Shown here: piece by piece, positions 11,168 through 21,772 of the stretch | How the letters are laid out: the number at the start of each line of letters is the position of its first letter | Position numbering within the stretch: the stretch's first letter is position 1 | Source: Branchiostoma belcheri | Lineage: Eukaryota; Chordata; Leptocardii; Amphioxiformes; Branchiostomatidae | Direction: 5' to 3' | NCBI RefSeq assembly: GCF_001625305.1 | Contig: NW_017803368.1 | Span: 186,232-250,231 of the forward strand | DNA: 64,000 nucleotides | Program-made: the position numbers and the translations under genes | The notes under the pieces: model-generated | What the model was told of the DNA's origin: nothing | What the model saw: only the letters and a program-made list of their open reading frames with translations | The model's database searches: none

Positions 11168-11640
11168 CGGTTATCATAGTAGAACTTTATTGCACGGCAA
11201 TTGCACAAGGTACAATATATGGCAAACTACATAGAGTAAAAAACAGTAAAATAAATGTTGGATAAGACCTAATGTCGAATAAAACCTAACATATCTTAAT
11301 TATTCAAACAGTAAGGGCTAGCACAAGTCTTTGATAAAGTGTTACAATCGAGTGGGCTAATCACAAGTTTCGGTATTTTTTGTAATAACAAAGCATTCCT
11401 TTATGTATCTACCTATTTTTGCGTTGTTGGAAGATATATCATGTAAATATATATCCAAATCTGTCTACAACATCGAGACTCTTGAAATCTGTTGTACTTG
11501 ATTCGAGAAACGTAAATAGCTTGTTACGTATAACATCATATTTGGTACATTCCATAACAAAGTGAAATTCATTTTCTATATGCTTTGGACATATGTTAAC
11601 ATTAGAATTCTGTCTTGGTGTCAAAAATGTATGGCGTGTC
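11168..11640 (-). pseudogene. Non-LTR retrotransposon 3' fragment
   Basis: The minus frame contains ICPKHIENEFHFVMECTKYD, VIRNKLF and DFKSLDVVDRFGYIF, the zinc-knuckle-like tail of a non-LTR reverse transcriptase. A 3' UTR follows and ends near 'gaactttattgcacggcaat'. The copy at 21505 (plus) is nearly identical and that at 42007 (minus) is related. No RT core is present. Confidence 0.7.
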
Positions 11641-12090
11641 TATTTGTACTAATTCTGCATGCAACAACAACAGTAGTTTGCTGTTTGTATCTCTCAGAAT
11701 CGGTCGATGGACTGCCTTCGATTAAACCTTGCAGTGGGCATCAGCGGGCGCAAGGGTATGTACGTAATATATCTCTAAATATCTTTTCATCAAATCATAG
11801 CTATATATCTTTGGCTGTAGAGAGCATACCATCCGTTTTTAGAACTCAATTGTCAGGATTTAGCTGGTACGTCTGGTCCAGAAGGATGGGCAGTAAAGTA
11901 TTGCAAGGTCCATTTAGCTTTTATGTGTACTCATCAGGCCATCACCGGCCCAAGAGACATGGCAGACGTGACCGGGGTGTAATGTCTTAGACCAAATGGA
12001 ATAGAATAAAGAGACTCTCTTTACACGACCATGTCTATTATTCAGTCGACGTTAAACTAAATGATAGCGAAATAGCTGATTTGTAAACTC
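11641..12090. other. Intergenic, nothing recognised
   Basis: One + frame of 142 codons crosses this stretch (11562-11990). It begins inside the antisense LINE and shows no domain; I do not support it as a gene. Confidence 0.4.
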
Positions 12091-12144
12091 ATGTTTACCT
12101 TCGTAGAAGGAAATCATTTTGTGTTTGCTCCGTTTCTACTTTTT

Positions 12145-12179
12145 ACCTCCATGAAAAATGGAGGTATTGTTTTTGGCGC

Positions 12180-12267
<88 letters not shown>

Positions 12268-12605
12268 TTCCGCACATCCGTAGTCAGCATAACTTCAGAA
12301 CGCCTTTATGGATTGTGATGATATTTGGTCTGCTGGTAGGTCTTAGGAAGCCAAAGGTCAAGGTCAAATATGGGCCTCCTGGTACCTCGGTACTGCAGCA
12401 GAACAGTATTGCTTCCTGCTGTTCCACCAATGGGGCCTTACGCTCAGATACTGAGCGTTCGACTGGCAGGTCTATCTGACCCTACCAGACCCAGGCTCAC
12501 TGAGATATTTTGTGTCCAAGGTGCTATGGGTTTGGCACCCAGGCTAATTTTACATAAATTCTACATATTTCATGGAGGTACAGTATGAGATCTACGAATT
12601 CTTGC
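12145..12605 (+). mobile_element. Nested Helitron-like element, ACCTCCATG type
   Basis: It starts with the palindrome TACCTCCATG...CATGGAGGTA and 'ttgtttttggcgcg', followed by a TG run. The right side repeats CATGGAGGTA and then 'gagatctacgaattcttg', a decayed version of 'gagatcggggaactctag' at 30990. The block 'caaaggtcaaggtcaaatat' is found inverted at 31336-31545. Confidence 0.6.
12183..12268. repeat. (TG)n microsatellite
   Basis: About 43 TG dinucleotides with a single TTTG interruption. It lies inside the Helitron-like element, at the position where the related copies at 30120 and 31490 also have short TG/CA runs. Confidence 0.95.
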
Positions 12606-12847
12606 CTTAAGTAACAGGGCAGAGCTGGAGACTGACTGCTCATCATATATGAATGAGTTTGAATAAGAATAAAAAGAGCATCACTTTGTTAGGCTAGGCT
12701 AGACCGTGTGGCGGTAAACATTATGTATTTGCTTTGCAAATGTTACCGTTCTAGTTTATGGTTGAATTTCGTCACCACGATGACATGTTTAAGTGTAACG
12801 TCTGCTTTATTCACGCATGCAGACAAAATACCCCGTTCTTCGGATTA

Positions 12848-13335
12848 GGCCAAGTACATTTTATGGATGACCTCCTTTGGAGACCCTATATCTAATGCGA
12901 GAGGGCGAAAAAAACAAGAAGGACCCTAAAAAACAAGATGCCTAGATTAGAAATATGCTAAGAGATGACAAATATGTTAGGACACAAATTGAATGAGGTG
13001 ACACAGTGTAACAAGCAAGAAGTCTTTGATTCATCATCAAAACGGCAATAAATCAGGTGGAACAGCAGTTGTCTTCCTGTGCTTTAGGGAGTTAGATGGA
13101 GCGGTCAGCAAGTTTCTTCAAATGTGGCAGCATGTACCAAACTGAATTCCTAAAGGAAGTCATGATTTCCTTGCTTGATGCTTCATAAGCTTTGGTCCGT
13201 ACAAACCTATTTGCGGCACTGTCATGACTCTTTGGTCATAGTTACAGGAAGCGTAATTTCTTGGGTTTTTTTTCTAGAAGCAGACCAAAATCAATGCGCG
13301 CGCGGACGTCATCCATAAAATTTACTTGGTGTGCC
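12848..13335. mobile_element. GGCC-type MITE, 490-bp subfamily
   Basis: Flanked by TTA/TAA, with termini GGCCAAGTACATTTTATGGA and AAAATTTACTTGGTGTGCC. The interior is the reverse complement of the copy at 33363-33833 over nearly its whole length (for example 'gatgcttcataagctttggt'). The presence of two full-length copies shows this is a discrete element. Confidence 0.85.
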
Positions 13336-13756
13336 TAATCTGTGAGAGCTCCTCTCTTGCGCAAATGAAACACGTACGACAGAAGAATCAATAGAATTAG
13401 ACGGTGTTGTGTAAGCCTTAAATCCAACACCACGTAAAACGTAATTAAAATCATCTGAAGAATCATTATCGTCTTTCTTAGCCTCATCTGCAAATGAAAT
13501 CGGTTATACTGGGTGTTGGAGGCAATTCTAAGCATGTGATCTCTGAAAACAAATCCCCGTTATACGTTAAAATCTATAATCGTACCATGTCCCAAAGGAC
13601 TCTGACGTAGTGAGGCTCGTACGTTGGACGAGTCCGTATTGCGTCAAAGAACAATCTTTATAGTCTGCAAGATTGTTCAGAGCATGTGTGGGCATGATGA
13701 AGGTAGTCTTGGATTCAGCCTATCGATATTTCTTTAGTATCCCCTGATAACAGGAC
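13336..13756. other. Intergenic, nothing recognised
   Basis: No coding or repeat signal that I can name. Confidence 0.4.
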
Positions 13757-14240
13757 CTGATCTCCAAGCAGATCTTTCGGTGGCTGCAAAGACAGTATCA
13801 ACTAGAGAAGTAACATTTGCAAAGCAAATGCAGAATGTTTAGCTTCGGACATGGTCTACCCTGTTAATTTTTACTCAAATACATTCACAATCACATACAC
13901 ATACACATACTACGAGTATATGGTGACCGGAGCGGAGCAGACCATGAAATTGCAACATTATGTAACTCAACACCAGTCACCATGGTGACAGACGTCAACA
14001 AACCATGTCATTGGCCAGGTCAGAGGTTAGTGTTTGGAACAGAAGAGGAAGAAACTGAGTAAAAACAATATGTTTTCCTTCGGTAAACATAAATATTGGC
14101 CAGGGAGCATCCATTTGCCAGACAGTTACCATATGCCATCCGAGGCTGGCGTAAAAAAATGTTATCAGTACATAAAAGAGAACCCTATAAAAACGCCTAA
14201 AAACACGTCAAAAAAGCCTAAACCTCTGTTTTACTCTGAG
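13757..14240. mobile_element. Hybrid CTCCAAGCAGA MITE split by a Helitron-like element
   Basis: The left end GATCTCCAAGCAGATCTTTC and 'gacagtatcaa' are followed, after the insertion at 13802-14091, by 'tattggccagggagcatcca'. This is the sequence that is continuous in the copy at 49965. The right part ('aaaacgcctaaaaacacgtc', 'aaacctctg') matches the right arms of the elements at 33858 and 49393. Confidence 0.65.
13802..14091 (-). mobile_element. Helitron-like element, about 290 bp
   Basis: On the minus strand it begins TTATGTTTACCGAAGGAAAA followed by 'catattgtttttactcag', and ends with a hairpin (ATTTGCAAAGCAAAT on +) and CTAG followed by T. The same left end and 3' hairpin are found at 47001-47214. 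The insertion falls between A and T of the host MITE, the target expected for Helitrons. Confidence 0.7.
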
Positions 14241-14290
14241 AGTAAACAAGACCAAGCTAGATGTACAATGTACGAATAGAAAATCCATGG

Positions 14291-14525
14291 TGGGGTCGTG
14301 TGGCGCAACGGCAACGCGCGCGACTTGGAATCAAGAGGTCCCGGGTTCGAGTCCTGACATGCCACCAACCTTGTGCCCTTGTGAAAGGCACTTTACACGA
14401 CTTTCCCCACTAGACTAGTGAAAATGTCTGTCCAGTATTCGTTTCTATGTGCGGGACACAACAACAGCAAAAGCTGCCTCTGTTCCGCGTGTATTGCACT
14501 GTTGCAATTTCAATAAAATCAAAAT
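14291..14525 (+). mobile_element. tRNA-derived SINE (Pro-like head)
   Basis: The head TGGGGTCGTGTGGCGCAACG has a B box GGTTCGAGTCC, and the anticodon loop CTTGGAA reads TGG. It is followed by 'gaaaggcactttacacgact' and ends at 'caataaaatcaaaa'. The acceptor stem is not closed, so I call a SINE and not a tRNA gene. Confidence 0.7.
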
Positions 14526-14754
14526 AGAAACCCAAACATCGTCAAACTATTACATGGCGTAACGTATTCCCCTGCTGAAATTGGATGTAGTTGCTAAACA
14601 ACCTGGTCACCCTACATTTCTTCTGTTGACACCTTCTTTGCAATAAAGTTGTAATTGGAAACAAGATGATCGACGATTTTACACATCGGTCAGGCCGGTT
14701 TACGCCTGTAATAGGTCGAACAGTCACGAACATGCCATTCATCTCTGCCTTTAA

Positions 14755-15154
14755 AGGTATCCAATGCGATTTCAGGGCAGGAAAACTGGAAATATTCTAA
14801 ATAAGGCAATCTTATGTGAAATTGACACATACTGCTTCACATTAGCACATTTGAGTCAGTATTTCATACTTTGGGCTTTTAAAACTGCACATTTGAACAA
14901 GTATTTCGTACTAAAGGCCTTTATTTAAAACTGCGGAAACAAGCCCCAAGTTGAGTCCTTTATTTTCTGGGTGGTACCCTAAAAATCAGCACCACGCCCT
15001 TCCAGTAACCATTTTCCGACAGAATTTTGGGAATTTTTGCTCCATGATGGTCAATATACATTGGGATAGTGTGGTTTCAACTCAGTATGTAGATAAGTGA
15101 CTATTGACTTTGAAAAATCTGGTTTCCAAGCCCTAAAAACTGCACTGGAGGCCT
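14755..15154. mobile_element. TTAA-flanked MITE
   Basis: AGGTATCCAATGCGATTTC at the left and ACTGCACTGGAGGCCT at the right, flanked by TTAA at 14751-14754 and 15155-15158. It is in the opposite orientation to the copy at 9181. Confidence 0.8.
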
Positions 15155-15158
15155 TTAA

Positions 15159-16801
15159 AACTTACAAAGCTTTTGGCCTGTATTTCTGAGTGTTTCTTAC
15201 TTAGTGTTTCTGATTTTCATATTTCGTCATTGTCGCTCTGATTATCATAATACAGGAGACAAAAATATACATTTTGTTTTTTAAATACCCCCCCCCATAA
15301 TTTTTTTAAGGGAGAACAATACATTATATAATATCATGAAAGTTTCATCTGTGTTGGTAGTTACATGTTTAGAATTAAAACTTTTGTTCCAACGCATAAA
15401 ATATAAATTTACTATAATTCCTTCGACTGTCATGGCAGGAGCAAAAAAAAGCAAAATAGCAAAAAATACCAGAAAATCGCTCCTGGCAGAAATCGCAATG
15501 CCTGCACATCCAGATTCGCTCAGAATACATTATGACTATATTTGTGCCAAAATTTTGTGGTTTTAATAGACAAAAGTGCACAATTCTTCCGCTGGACTAT
15601 GAGAAACATTATCACAATATTCACACCTTAATTTGCCCCACATGCCGGTATCCTGTAGGTCGGAATATCGCTTAATGAAGATTAAGGGCTTCTCTACCCG
15701 GTGCATCTTAATTAGAATGAGAATGCATGTCAGGCAATAAGTTGATATATTACCAATTTTTGACACAATATGTACTTTGGGCTGTAAATATGTTGTAGCA
15801 TTAGTGTGCTCTTGTAGCAGAGTAGGGTAAGGAGATTTGTCACAGCAGTTTGTTGTACGGTGGCAATTGTACTTAATTCTGACATTTTATCATTTTGTGT
15901 CAGACATGTTGACACTGACCTTTTAAGAAATATTGTTTATGTTCAAATCTACATAGATTCTAGTTTTGTACAGAAGTTAGCATCTTAACCATGTCCTGAT
16001 GAGCAAACTTAAATACCTTTATACTTATGTTAATGGGATTTTGTAAATAACTATCGACTTCAGTATTTTGACCGAGTTTCATACTTACAATTTCATTATA
16101 TTCAGGTGCTCTGCATAAAGGCTTACAAATAGAGAAAAGCAGTAGAATGTAGGATAAGAATTTTAGCTAAGCCCACTATTGGGATGACTCCATTAACACT
16201 TTTATTGACATGTATATAAAATTTCCTTGATCTTTTCGGCTTTGAAAGCCTTTTAATTATCGATCACCACAATTGTACATTACCTGTTCTGTGTACTACA
16301 CTGTATGTGTCTTTGCATTGTTGTGAATAAAAGCATTTTTTTAAAAATGCATGTCGATTTATATCATACCCAACTCGAGCTCGTACACAAGGCTCCTGCA
16401 ATCATTGTAGGCTACTAACTGTACCTACAAAAAAATCAAAATCTTCCGAAAATAAACCAACAAAACCGAATGAGACTTATAAACGTCTACACCGCAGCAG
16501 GAGGGTGACTCTAAGACAGTCAGACAGTCTTAATCTATGCATGTCGTCACAACCCCGTCTCGTAACATTTCCTTCAGCAGTAAAAGTATATTTTCTTAAC
16601 CATTTCCACAGCAGGTAATTTCACGCCTGGAAGGTCTACCTTTGACGACGCCAGTCCTAAATTTCAAGGTCTCAGACGGCGTTTACTCCACAATGATGTA
16701 TGGGAATATGAATCGAGGGCGTCACAGGCACGAAACCGTCGGATTCACGTCTTCCATCTGAACACCGCCGTTTTGCCCTCCGTTAAAAACTTGATTTACT
16801 G
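15159..16801. other. Intergenic; one recurrent motif
   Basis: No gene is supported. At 15336-15405 sits the recurrent block CATCTGTGTTGGTAG followed by a diverged GTTTA...TTCCAAC, also seen at 28325, 38712 and 60963. At 16330 'gaataaaagcattttttt' looks like a poly(A) end of an unidentified retroposed sequence. A possible small open block at 16613-16760 has no recognisable product. Confidence 0.4.
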
Positions 16802-16821
16802 NNNNNNNNNNNNNNNNNNNN
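16802..16821. other. Assembly gap (20 N)
   Basis: A run of 20 N. Confidence 0.98.
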
Positions 16822-16864
16822 TATGTATGATGGTTTCTCAGTCATTGGCTTATATGAACATTTT

Positions 16865-16960
16865 TTTTATTTATTCAGCATACAATAAACAAAATAAGGG
16901 TACAGGACAAAGTGACGATGGGCTCAAGTTAGGTAACTTATGTTAGCGCCGCCACTTATA
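16865..16960 (-). mobile_element. SINE/LINE 3' tail fragment
   Basis: A poly-T tract, 'attcagcatacaataaacaa' and 'gctcaagtt..aacttatgtt' match the tail region of the SINEs at 20222 and 35350. Confidence 0.5.
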
Positions 16961-17522
16961 TGAATAGAACTAATATTACTAAACAATGCAAAACACTAAC
17001 CGAGAATACGTGTAAAAGAAAAGAACAAACAGTCGAATGGATGAAGCGAGAGTCCACATTCCCCACCCAAAACGATGTAAAGGACACAAATAGAATTAAA
17101 AACGTTTTGTTGCTAAAATGTAATTTTTGGCGGTTGACATAATGTTATGACAGTTAACATATGAACAATTCTTGCATTTTACCTTGTTGATGTGATATTT
17201 AACTGAAAGTACGGCGATTTTGATAGAATTACGACTGACACCCTGCAATTCGAACCTAAATTTCCTTAAAAAGTTATCAGTGGAAGAAACTATCGTAGCA
17301 ATTCTGGAAGCGGTTACCCAGACAATTTTGCTTGAGTCAAATTTTAAAAAACGGCCCGGCCGGACAGTTTGTGAGAACGAAAAATATGATCTAAAAGAGA
17401 ACGAAGCACAGCATTCCTTCATTCAATAAGCCCGGTCGGGCCTTTCTTTTGTTTTCTACATCAAACAATGAACCATGCCTTTGTCATAAAAACATATGCC
17501 TTGTTTTTTGCCGTTCATCCAG

Positions 17523-17715
17523 GGACTTTGATTTTGCATTCAGAGAAGACGCCGCGGTATATAAAGACAGCGCACTTATCCGGTGCTTCGAATCAAGGCG
17601 AAGTGCTTTGGAAAAGGCAGTCAAGGTGCCCAATGAGACGTTAACGCCTGGGACGTGTCTGTACATCTCGTACGAGCTGGTGGAGGCTCTGTCATACACC
17701 GAGGATGAACAATGA
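17523..17715 (+). CDS. Candidate terminal exon, product unrecognised
   Basis: A pyrimidine-rich run (ttgttttttgccgttcatccag) ends in AG at 17521-17522. An open frame of 63 codons follows to TGA: DFDFAFREDAAVYKDSALIR..., CFESRRSALEKAVKVPNETL and ...LVEALSYTEDEQ. It is acidic, without low complexity, and richer in GC than its surroundings, as expected for an exon. If the splice site is used, the first base belongs to a split codon. I do not recognise the product, no upstream exon is visible, and it could be a pseudogene fragment. Confidence 0.3.
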
Positions 17716-17719
17716 TGGC

Positions 17720-18020
17720 GCGGACTGGCATTCGGAGAACATTATCCGGTGTGACATTTGAATCAGCTGCTAAGTGGTTGTGAATGCCGACGTTTGTGCA
17801 TGGACGATTGATGTGCCGGTAGACGTGATGAGCGTGACATTTCAAATCCAGTGGTGAGTCAACCAGCCGCCTTTCAGAGAATACCTCGGACCTACGTCGA
17901 TGAAGGTTAGACATCCAGGTAATACGATGCGCCAAAAAGCAGTTACTCAAGCAACTGGATATGATTTTGAAAACGTCAGACGTTTCAGCTAGTATCCACT
18001 AGCTTTCGTCAGTGACTGAG
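17720..18020 (-). mobile_element. Retroelement remnant with hammerhead-like hairpin
   Basis: On the minus strand CTGACGA (18006-18012) is followed by the stem AGCTAGT/ACTAGCT with loop GGAT, then GAAA (17983-17986) and the small palindrome ACGTCTGACGT. This has the order of a hammerhead core (CUGANGA, stem II, GAAA, stem III), but there is an extra A before stem II and no closing stem I. Such cores are known in Penelope-like retroelements. No coding remnant is recognised. Confidence 0.4.
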
Positions 18021-19084
18021 AGACCAGAGGGAAAATGCAGGTTTCTAAGCACAAACTACCTCGGACCTACTCTGACATTCAGCGTGGTATTGAAGACAGG
18101 TGGTATTGAGACTGTACGTAGAAACCTCATTTTGTTTTATTGTTCGCTGAGTACTCACGTGGAATATACTACCACGCAAAGAGCGTTTCCGATCACCTGG
18201 GAGACATGAAAGATACCGCTAAACAGGCATGCAGACAAGAGATAGCAGAAAACGTTACTGGTGTGGAACTTCTACCATCTCGTGAATTACAACTTCCAAA
18301 AAAAAATTTGCTGTAGCGTGGAGTAAAGTGGCTGACGGTGTGAGTTTCCAGAATTAAATTTACCTTGTTCCTGACGAGCACATTCTGGGCAGAAAGTTAT
18401 TACCTCATTCCAGACAGTAAGGATAGGTTATGGACGTCATAAGGCATTGCCGCCCTTCTGATGGACGCGGATGATGTTTTTCAATTTCATCCACTGGCCA
18501 GTAGAGACGACCAGATGTACGCTCTTATGGATACCAATCTTTCGGCTCTATCTTTCTTCTATATGGCCGTGTCTCTCTGAAATTGTCCAGTGCAATTAGA
18601 GACGGTGCTTCATCCATGCCGTATGCACGATGGTTACAGCCTTGTTGTACCAATATTTGAGAGGTAACTGAGGGCATGACAGAAGGCACCTCGACCGTTT
18701 CATGTTCTCGGAGAGATGCATTGCCGCGAGCGGATCGATACGGTAACCGAACCCGGACAAGTAACGCGATATCGTCTGATCCCTGGTGGGCTGTGCGCTG
18801 AATTTAGCATGAAAAGCTGCCGGGAGGTGCAAGTCAAGTAGCAGATAAAAACCCTCTCAGCGAATGAGTCGAGCACAATGTACGGAAGAAGACTGGGCTG
18901 GAGATACTGCCATCTTCACACTGTATCCGCTAACAAGCCGTCTGAAATGAATCGCCAGTCTCCATGGCGTTAAGGTAAGCTTCGGATCATTGATACAATT
19001 AAGACGACTATGGTGGAATTTCGGGCTCTTGGTAAAGCCAAGAAAATGCCAGTAAGGGCAACAAGACGTGGGAATTTTGTGTGG
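18021..19084. other. Unresolved intergenic sequence
   Basis: Mixed GC sequence with short frames, for example LLMDADDVFQFHPLASRDDQ near 18455 on +. I could not match any of these to a family. It may hold decayed exons or a worn retroelement. Confidence 0.3.
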
Positions 19085-19500
19085 TGATGAGATTTTACTA
19101 AAATGTAATCTTTATTTGCAAAATCATTCCCGAGGGCTAATTGCATGCACATGGTCAAAGATGTAAAGATAATGAATAGACAACATACTACAAGTGTTTG
19201 ATCAACTTATACTACTACAACATTTGTTATCATGAGGTTTGACTTCTTTGAAGCCAGTGGATAATGAATAGTCCCACGTTCTGCATAATGAGTGGGTTTT
19301 GTGATCTTAGTAAAAAAAAAGGAAGTCTTTTAATGATAATCTAAATATTATAAGGATGGGGAAATTGTGGCAACTGATTAAAATAATTCTGTCGGTATCA
19401 TAGTGAGGACACTGGCTAATAAAATGTGTTTCTTTTTCTACTGAATTCATTGGGCAATATTTACTGAGTGTTACATGTATTTGACGTCATGCGAACACTC
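19085..19500 (-). mobile_element. LINE 3' fragment
   Basis: The block 'cccgagggctaattgcat' and the downstream 'gtgggttttgtgatcttagt' and 'gaggacactggctaa' parallel the copies at 3690 (minus) and 23845 (plus, inverted). Only broken reading frame remains. Confidence 0.6.
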
Positions 19501-19551
19501 ACTATAAGTATTCTAAAAATGTAGCGTATCACAGTGTAGTCATAATGTTAA

Positions 19552-19943
19552 AGGCATCCAATGCGATTTCAGGGCAGCCGCAAAACTGGAAATATTCTGA
19601 ATACGGCAATCTTTTTAATATTGACACATACTGCTTCACATTAGCACATTTTAGTCAGCATATCATATGAAATACTTATGATATGATGTAAGTATAAAAT
19701 GAATTTTTTAAAACTGCAGAAACAAGCCTCAAGATGAGTCCTTCATTTTCTGGGTGGTACCCTAAAATCAGCCCAGGCCCCTTCCAGTAAAAATTTTCCA
19801 TCAGTATTTTGGGAATTTTTGCTCCATGAGGGTCAATACACATTGGGACAATGTGGTTTCAACTCACTATGTAGATAAATGACTAGAATATTGGCTTTGA
19901 TCACAAATCGAGTTTCCAAGCTCTAAAAACTGCATTGGAGGCC
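19552..19943. mobile_element. TTAA-type MITE, right end decayed
   Basis: Left end AGGCATCCAATGCGATTTCA preceded by TTAA. The right end TGCATTGGAGGCC lacks a TTAA. Internally it follows the copy at 14755 closely. Confidence 0.75.
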
Positions 19944-20221
19944 AATGACAGAAAATACTCTCCTACAAAAAGAAATAACATGATTCAACGCTACAATTAC
20001 AACTGCACGAATCAAAGCTTGGTTAAAATATTGATTCCTTGGGATAGATCGATGACTTGGAACCCAAGAGGCCTGGCAATTCCATTTCTTGTAAGCTGCC
20101 AAGAAAGATAAGGAGACGCAAAGACGTTTGTAAATGGAACTTGTACGTCCACATATTTTTTCTTAGTGCTTCCTGGAATTCGAATGTTATTTATGTAAAA
20201 TATATCACATCTCAAGTTTAT

Positions 20222-20474
20222 TTTTTATCTTTTTTTTTATATTCCAACATCTAATCACAAGACGTGGTGACGGCACACTCAAGTTTTTTCAACTTATATT
20301 AATGCCGCCACCAACACAGGGGACAATACAATACTCATTTTCACCTGAGCAAAGTGAGGAAAGTCGTGTAAAGTGCCTTTCCCAAGGGCACAAGATCGGT
20401 GGCATGTCAGGACTCGAACCCGGGACCTCTAGGTTCCGAGTCGCGCACTCTGCCGCTACACCACACAACCCCAC
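20222..20474 (-). mobile_element. tRNA-derived SINE (Pro-like head)
   Basis: The minus-strand head is TGGGGTTGTGTGGTGTAGCG with B box GGTTCGAGTCC, and the loop CTCGGAA reads CGG. The body contains the shared 'gaaaggcactttacacgact' block and the 'aacttgagtgtgccgtcacc' tail, then an A/T-rich 3' end at 20222-20245. Confidence 0.75.
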
Positions 20475-21007
20475 ATTTCTTATCTGTACTTGTATCTGGA
20501 AGTAATTCAGAATCAGAGCCAGTTTACATAGACCTCAAAGCGTTTTATGTAAACTTGACAATGGCAATCTATAGCTATATCAAGAAATTCGGACGGAGAG
20601 ACAAAGAGCACAGACGGGGTAAAACTGTAAAAGGCCGCACAATTCCAACGGACATCTGAGGACGAACAACTCAAATGACGTTATGGTTACCGAGTTACAT
20701 TTGGCTATTGGCAGCAAGGTCGCACATTCACGAATTTGGCCTCCAGAACACTATGGTTGGCTGGTATTCGTCTGTAAGACAACCAACCATTCGAGAGAAA
20801 GTCAGCAATGTTTGGGGTGTATTCGGGCGCCAAATGTGACTAAAATCTAACTCAAATTCGTTTCAATTCGTATGGAAAAGTAGGCGTGGCCTACATCTGG
20901 TCAGAGTATACTAGTACGTACTCCCGAACGTCAGTCAAACCAGGCCGGCTGGTGTTCGGGAACAAATTCGGGGTGAAGTCATGGGTCTTCCTTAATCAGT
21001 GATTATA
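20475..21007. other. Intergenic, nothing recognised
   Basis: The segment near 20820-20990 ('gtgttcggg', 'attcgtttcaattcgt') resembles 22950-23090, suggesting an unnamed low-copy repeat. No coding signal is seen. Confidence 0.35.
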
Positions 21008-21298
21008 TTTCAGTCCATACCATATGGTATGGATGAAATATATTATGTTCTCTCATGTTTCTGCTTCTTCTTCTTCTCCTGCCATTCCTAAAAATGGATT
21101 CAACTCTCTCATTTCTTAGCCTAATGACTTGAAATTTGGCATGGAGGTAGAGTGGGCCAATACCCCCAGGCATTTTTTTTTCATGTTTTTTTTTTAATTT
21201 TTGCACTGGGGTAAGTTTGGAATAGTCCACTTTTGCGTGGGAGGGAGATGGACTGAAATATACTGTATTTGCTCCCAAGCAAATGTCGGTCTTTCTAG
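21008..21298 (+). mobile_element. Helitron-like element, TTTCAGTCCAT type
   Basis: Left end TTTCAGTCCATACCATATGG. Near the right end is the inverse ATGGACTGAAA, then the hairpin ATTTGCTCCCAAGCAAAT, then GTCGGTCTTT and CTAG followed by T. A subterminal inverted repeat plus a 3' hairpin and CTAG is the layout of non-autonomous Helitrons. No Rep/helicase coding is present. Confidence 0.7.
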
Positions 21299-21504
21299 TT
21301 TTATTCGTTTCTTTTAACGCAGACGCCGAAAGAGGACAGGTCGGGTTATAAGTACCAGTCCCCAGTGGGCGATCGTTCCTGATTAGGCCATGTTGATTTA
21401 ATTATATGGATGACATCCTCCGGGAACCCCAAAACTGATGCGAGCGTGCGGATAAAAATGTTTGCCAATAAAATGATGCCTTCATTGTCAAGTACAATAG
21501 ATTT

Positions 21505-21715
21505 CAAGTCTCGGTGTTAGAGACAGATTTGAATATATCTTTACATGTAATGGTCCCCACAACGCAAAAATAGGTAGATATATAAAGGAATGCTTTGTTA
21601 TTAGAAAAAATTCAGAAACTTGTGATTAGCCCACTCGATTGTTACACTTTATCAAAGACTTGAGCTATCTCTTATTATTTGAATAATCATGATATAGATT
21701 TGTTAGGTTTTATTG
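21505..21715 (+). mobile_element. LINE 3' tail inside MITE
   Basis: Plus-oriented sequence from 'gatttcaagtctcggtgtta' to 'tgttaggttttatt', nearly identical to the reverse complement of part of 11168-11640. Only the end of the reading frame and the 3' UTR survive. Confidence 0.75.
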
Positions 21716-21719
21716 TTAG

Positions 21720-21772
21720 GTTTACCGAAGGTAAACATTATGCATTTTGCTTTGCAAATGTTACTTCTCTAG
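21720..21772 (+). mobile_element. Minimal (53-bp) Helitron-like element
   Basis: GTTTACCGAAGG (left-end signature of 47001) is directly joined to GGTAAACATTATGC, the hairpin ATTTTGCTTTGCAAAT and a final CTAG followed by T. It appears to consist of the two ends with no interior. Confidence 0.55.

Larger units (their letters stand above)
12091..12754 (+). mobile_element. Helitron-like element (outer), with nested copy
   Basis: The left end ATGTTTACCTTCGTAGAAGG resembles the left ends at 14090 (minus) and 47001. The right end has a hairpin ATTTGCTTTGCAAAT, then GTTACCGTT and CTAG followed by T, as expected for rolling-circle (Helitron) 3' ends. The interior is interrupted by another element at 12145-12605. 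Non-coding. Confidence 0.65.

Noticed and set aside
14291..14366. tRNA-Pro gene
   Set aside because: The acceptor stem is open, and the same head precedes SINE bodies at 20222 and 62140.
18455..18580. Possible aminoacyl-tRNA editing (YbaK-like) motif in FQFHPLASRDDQ
   Set aside because: The spacing around FHPL does not fit the family pattern and neighbouring frames are broken.
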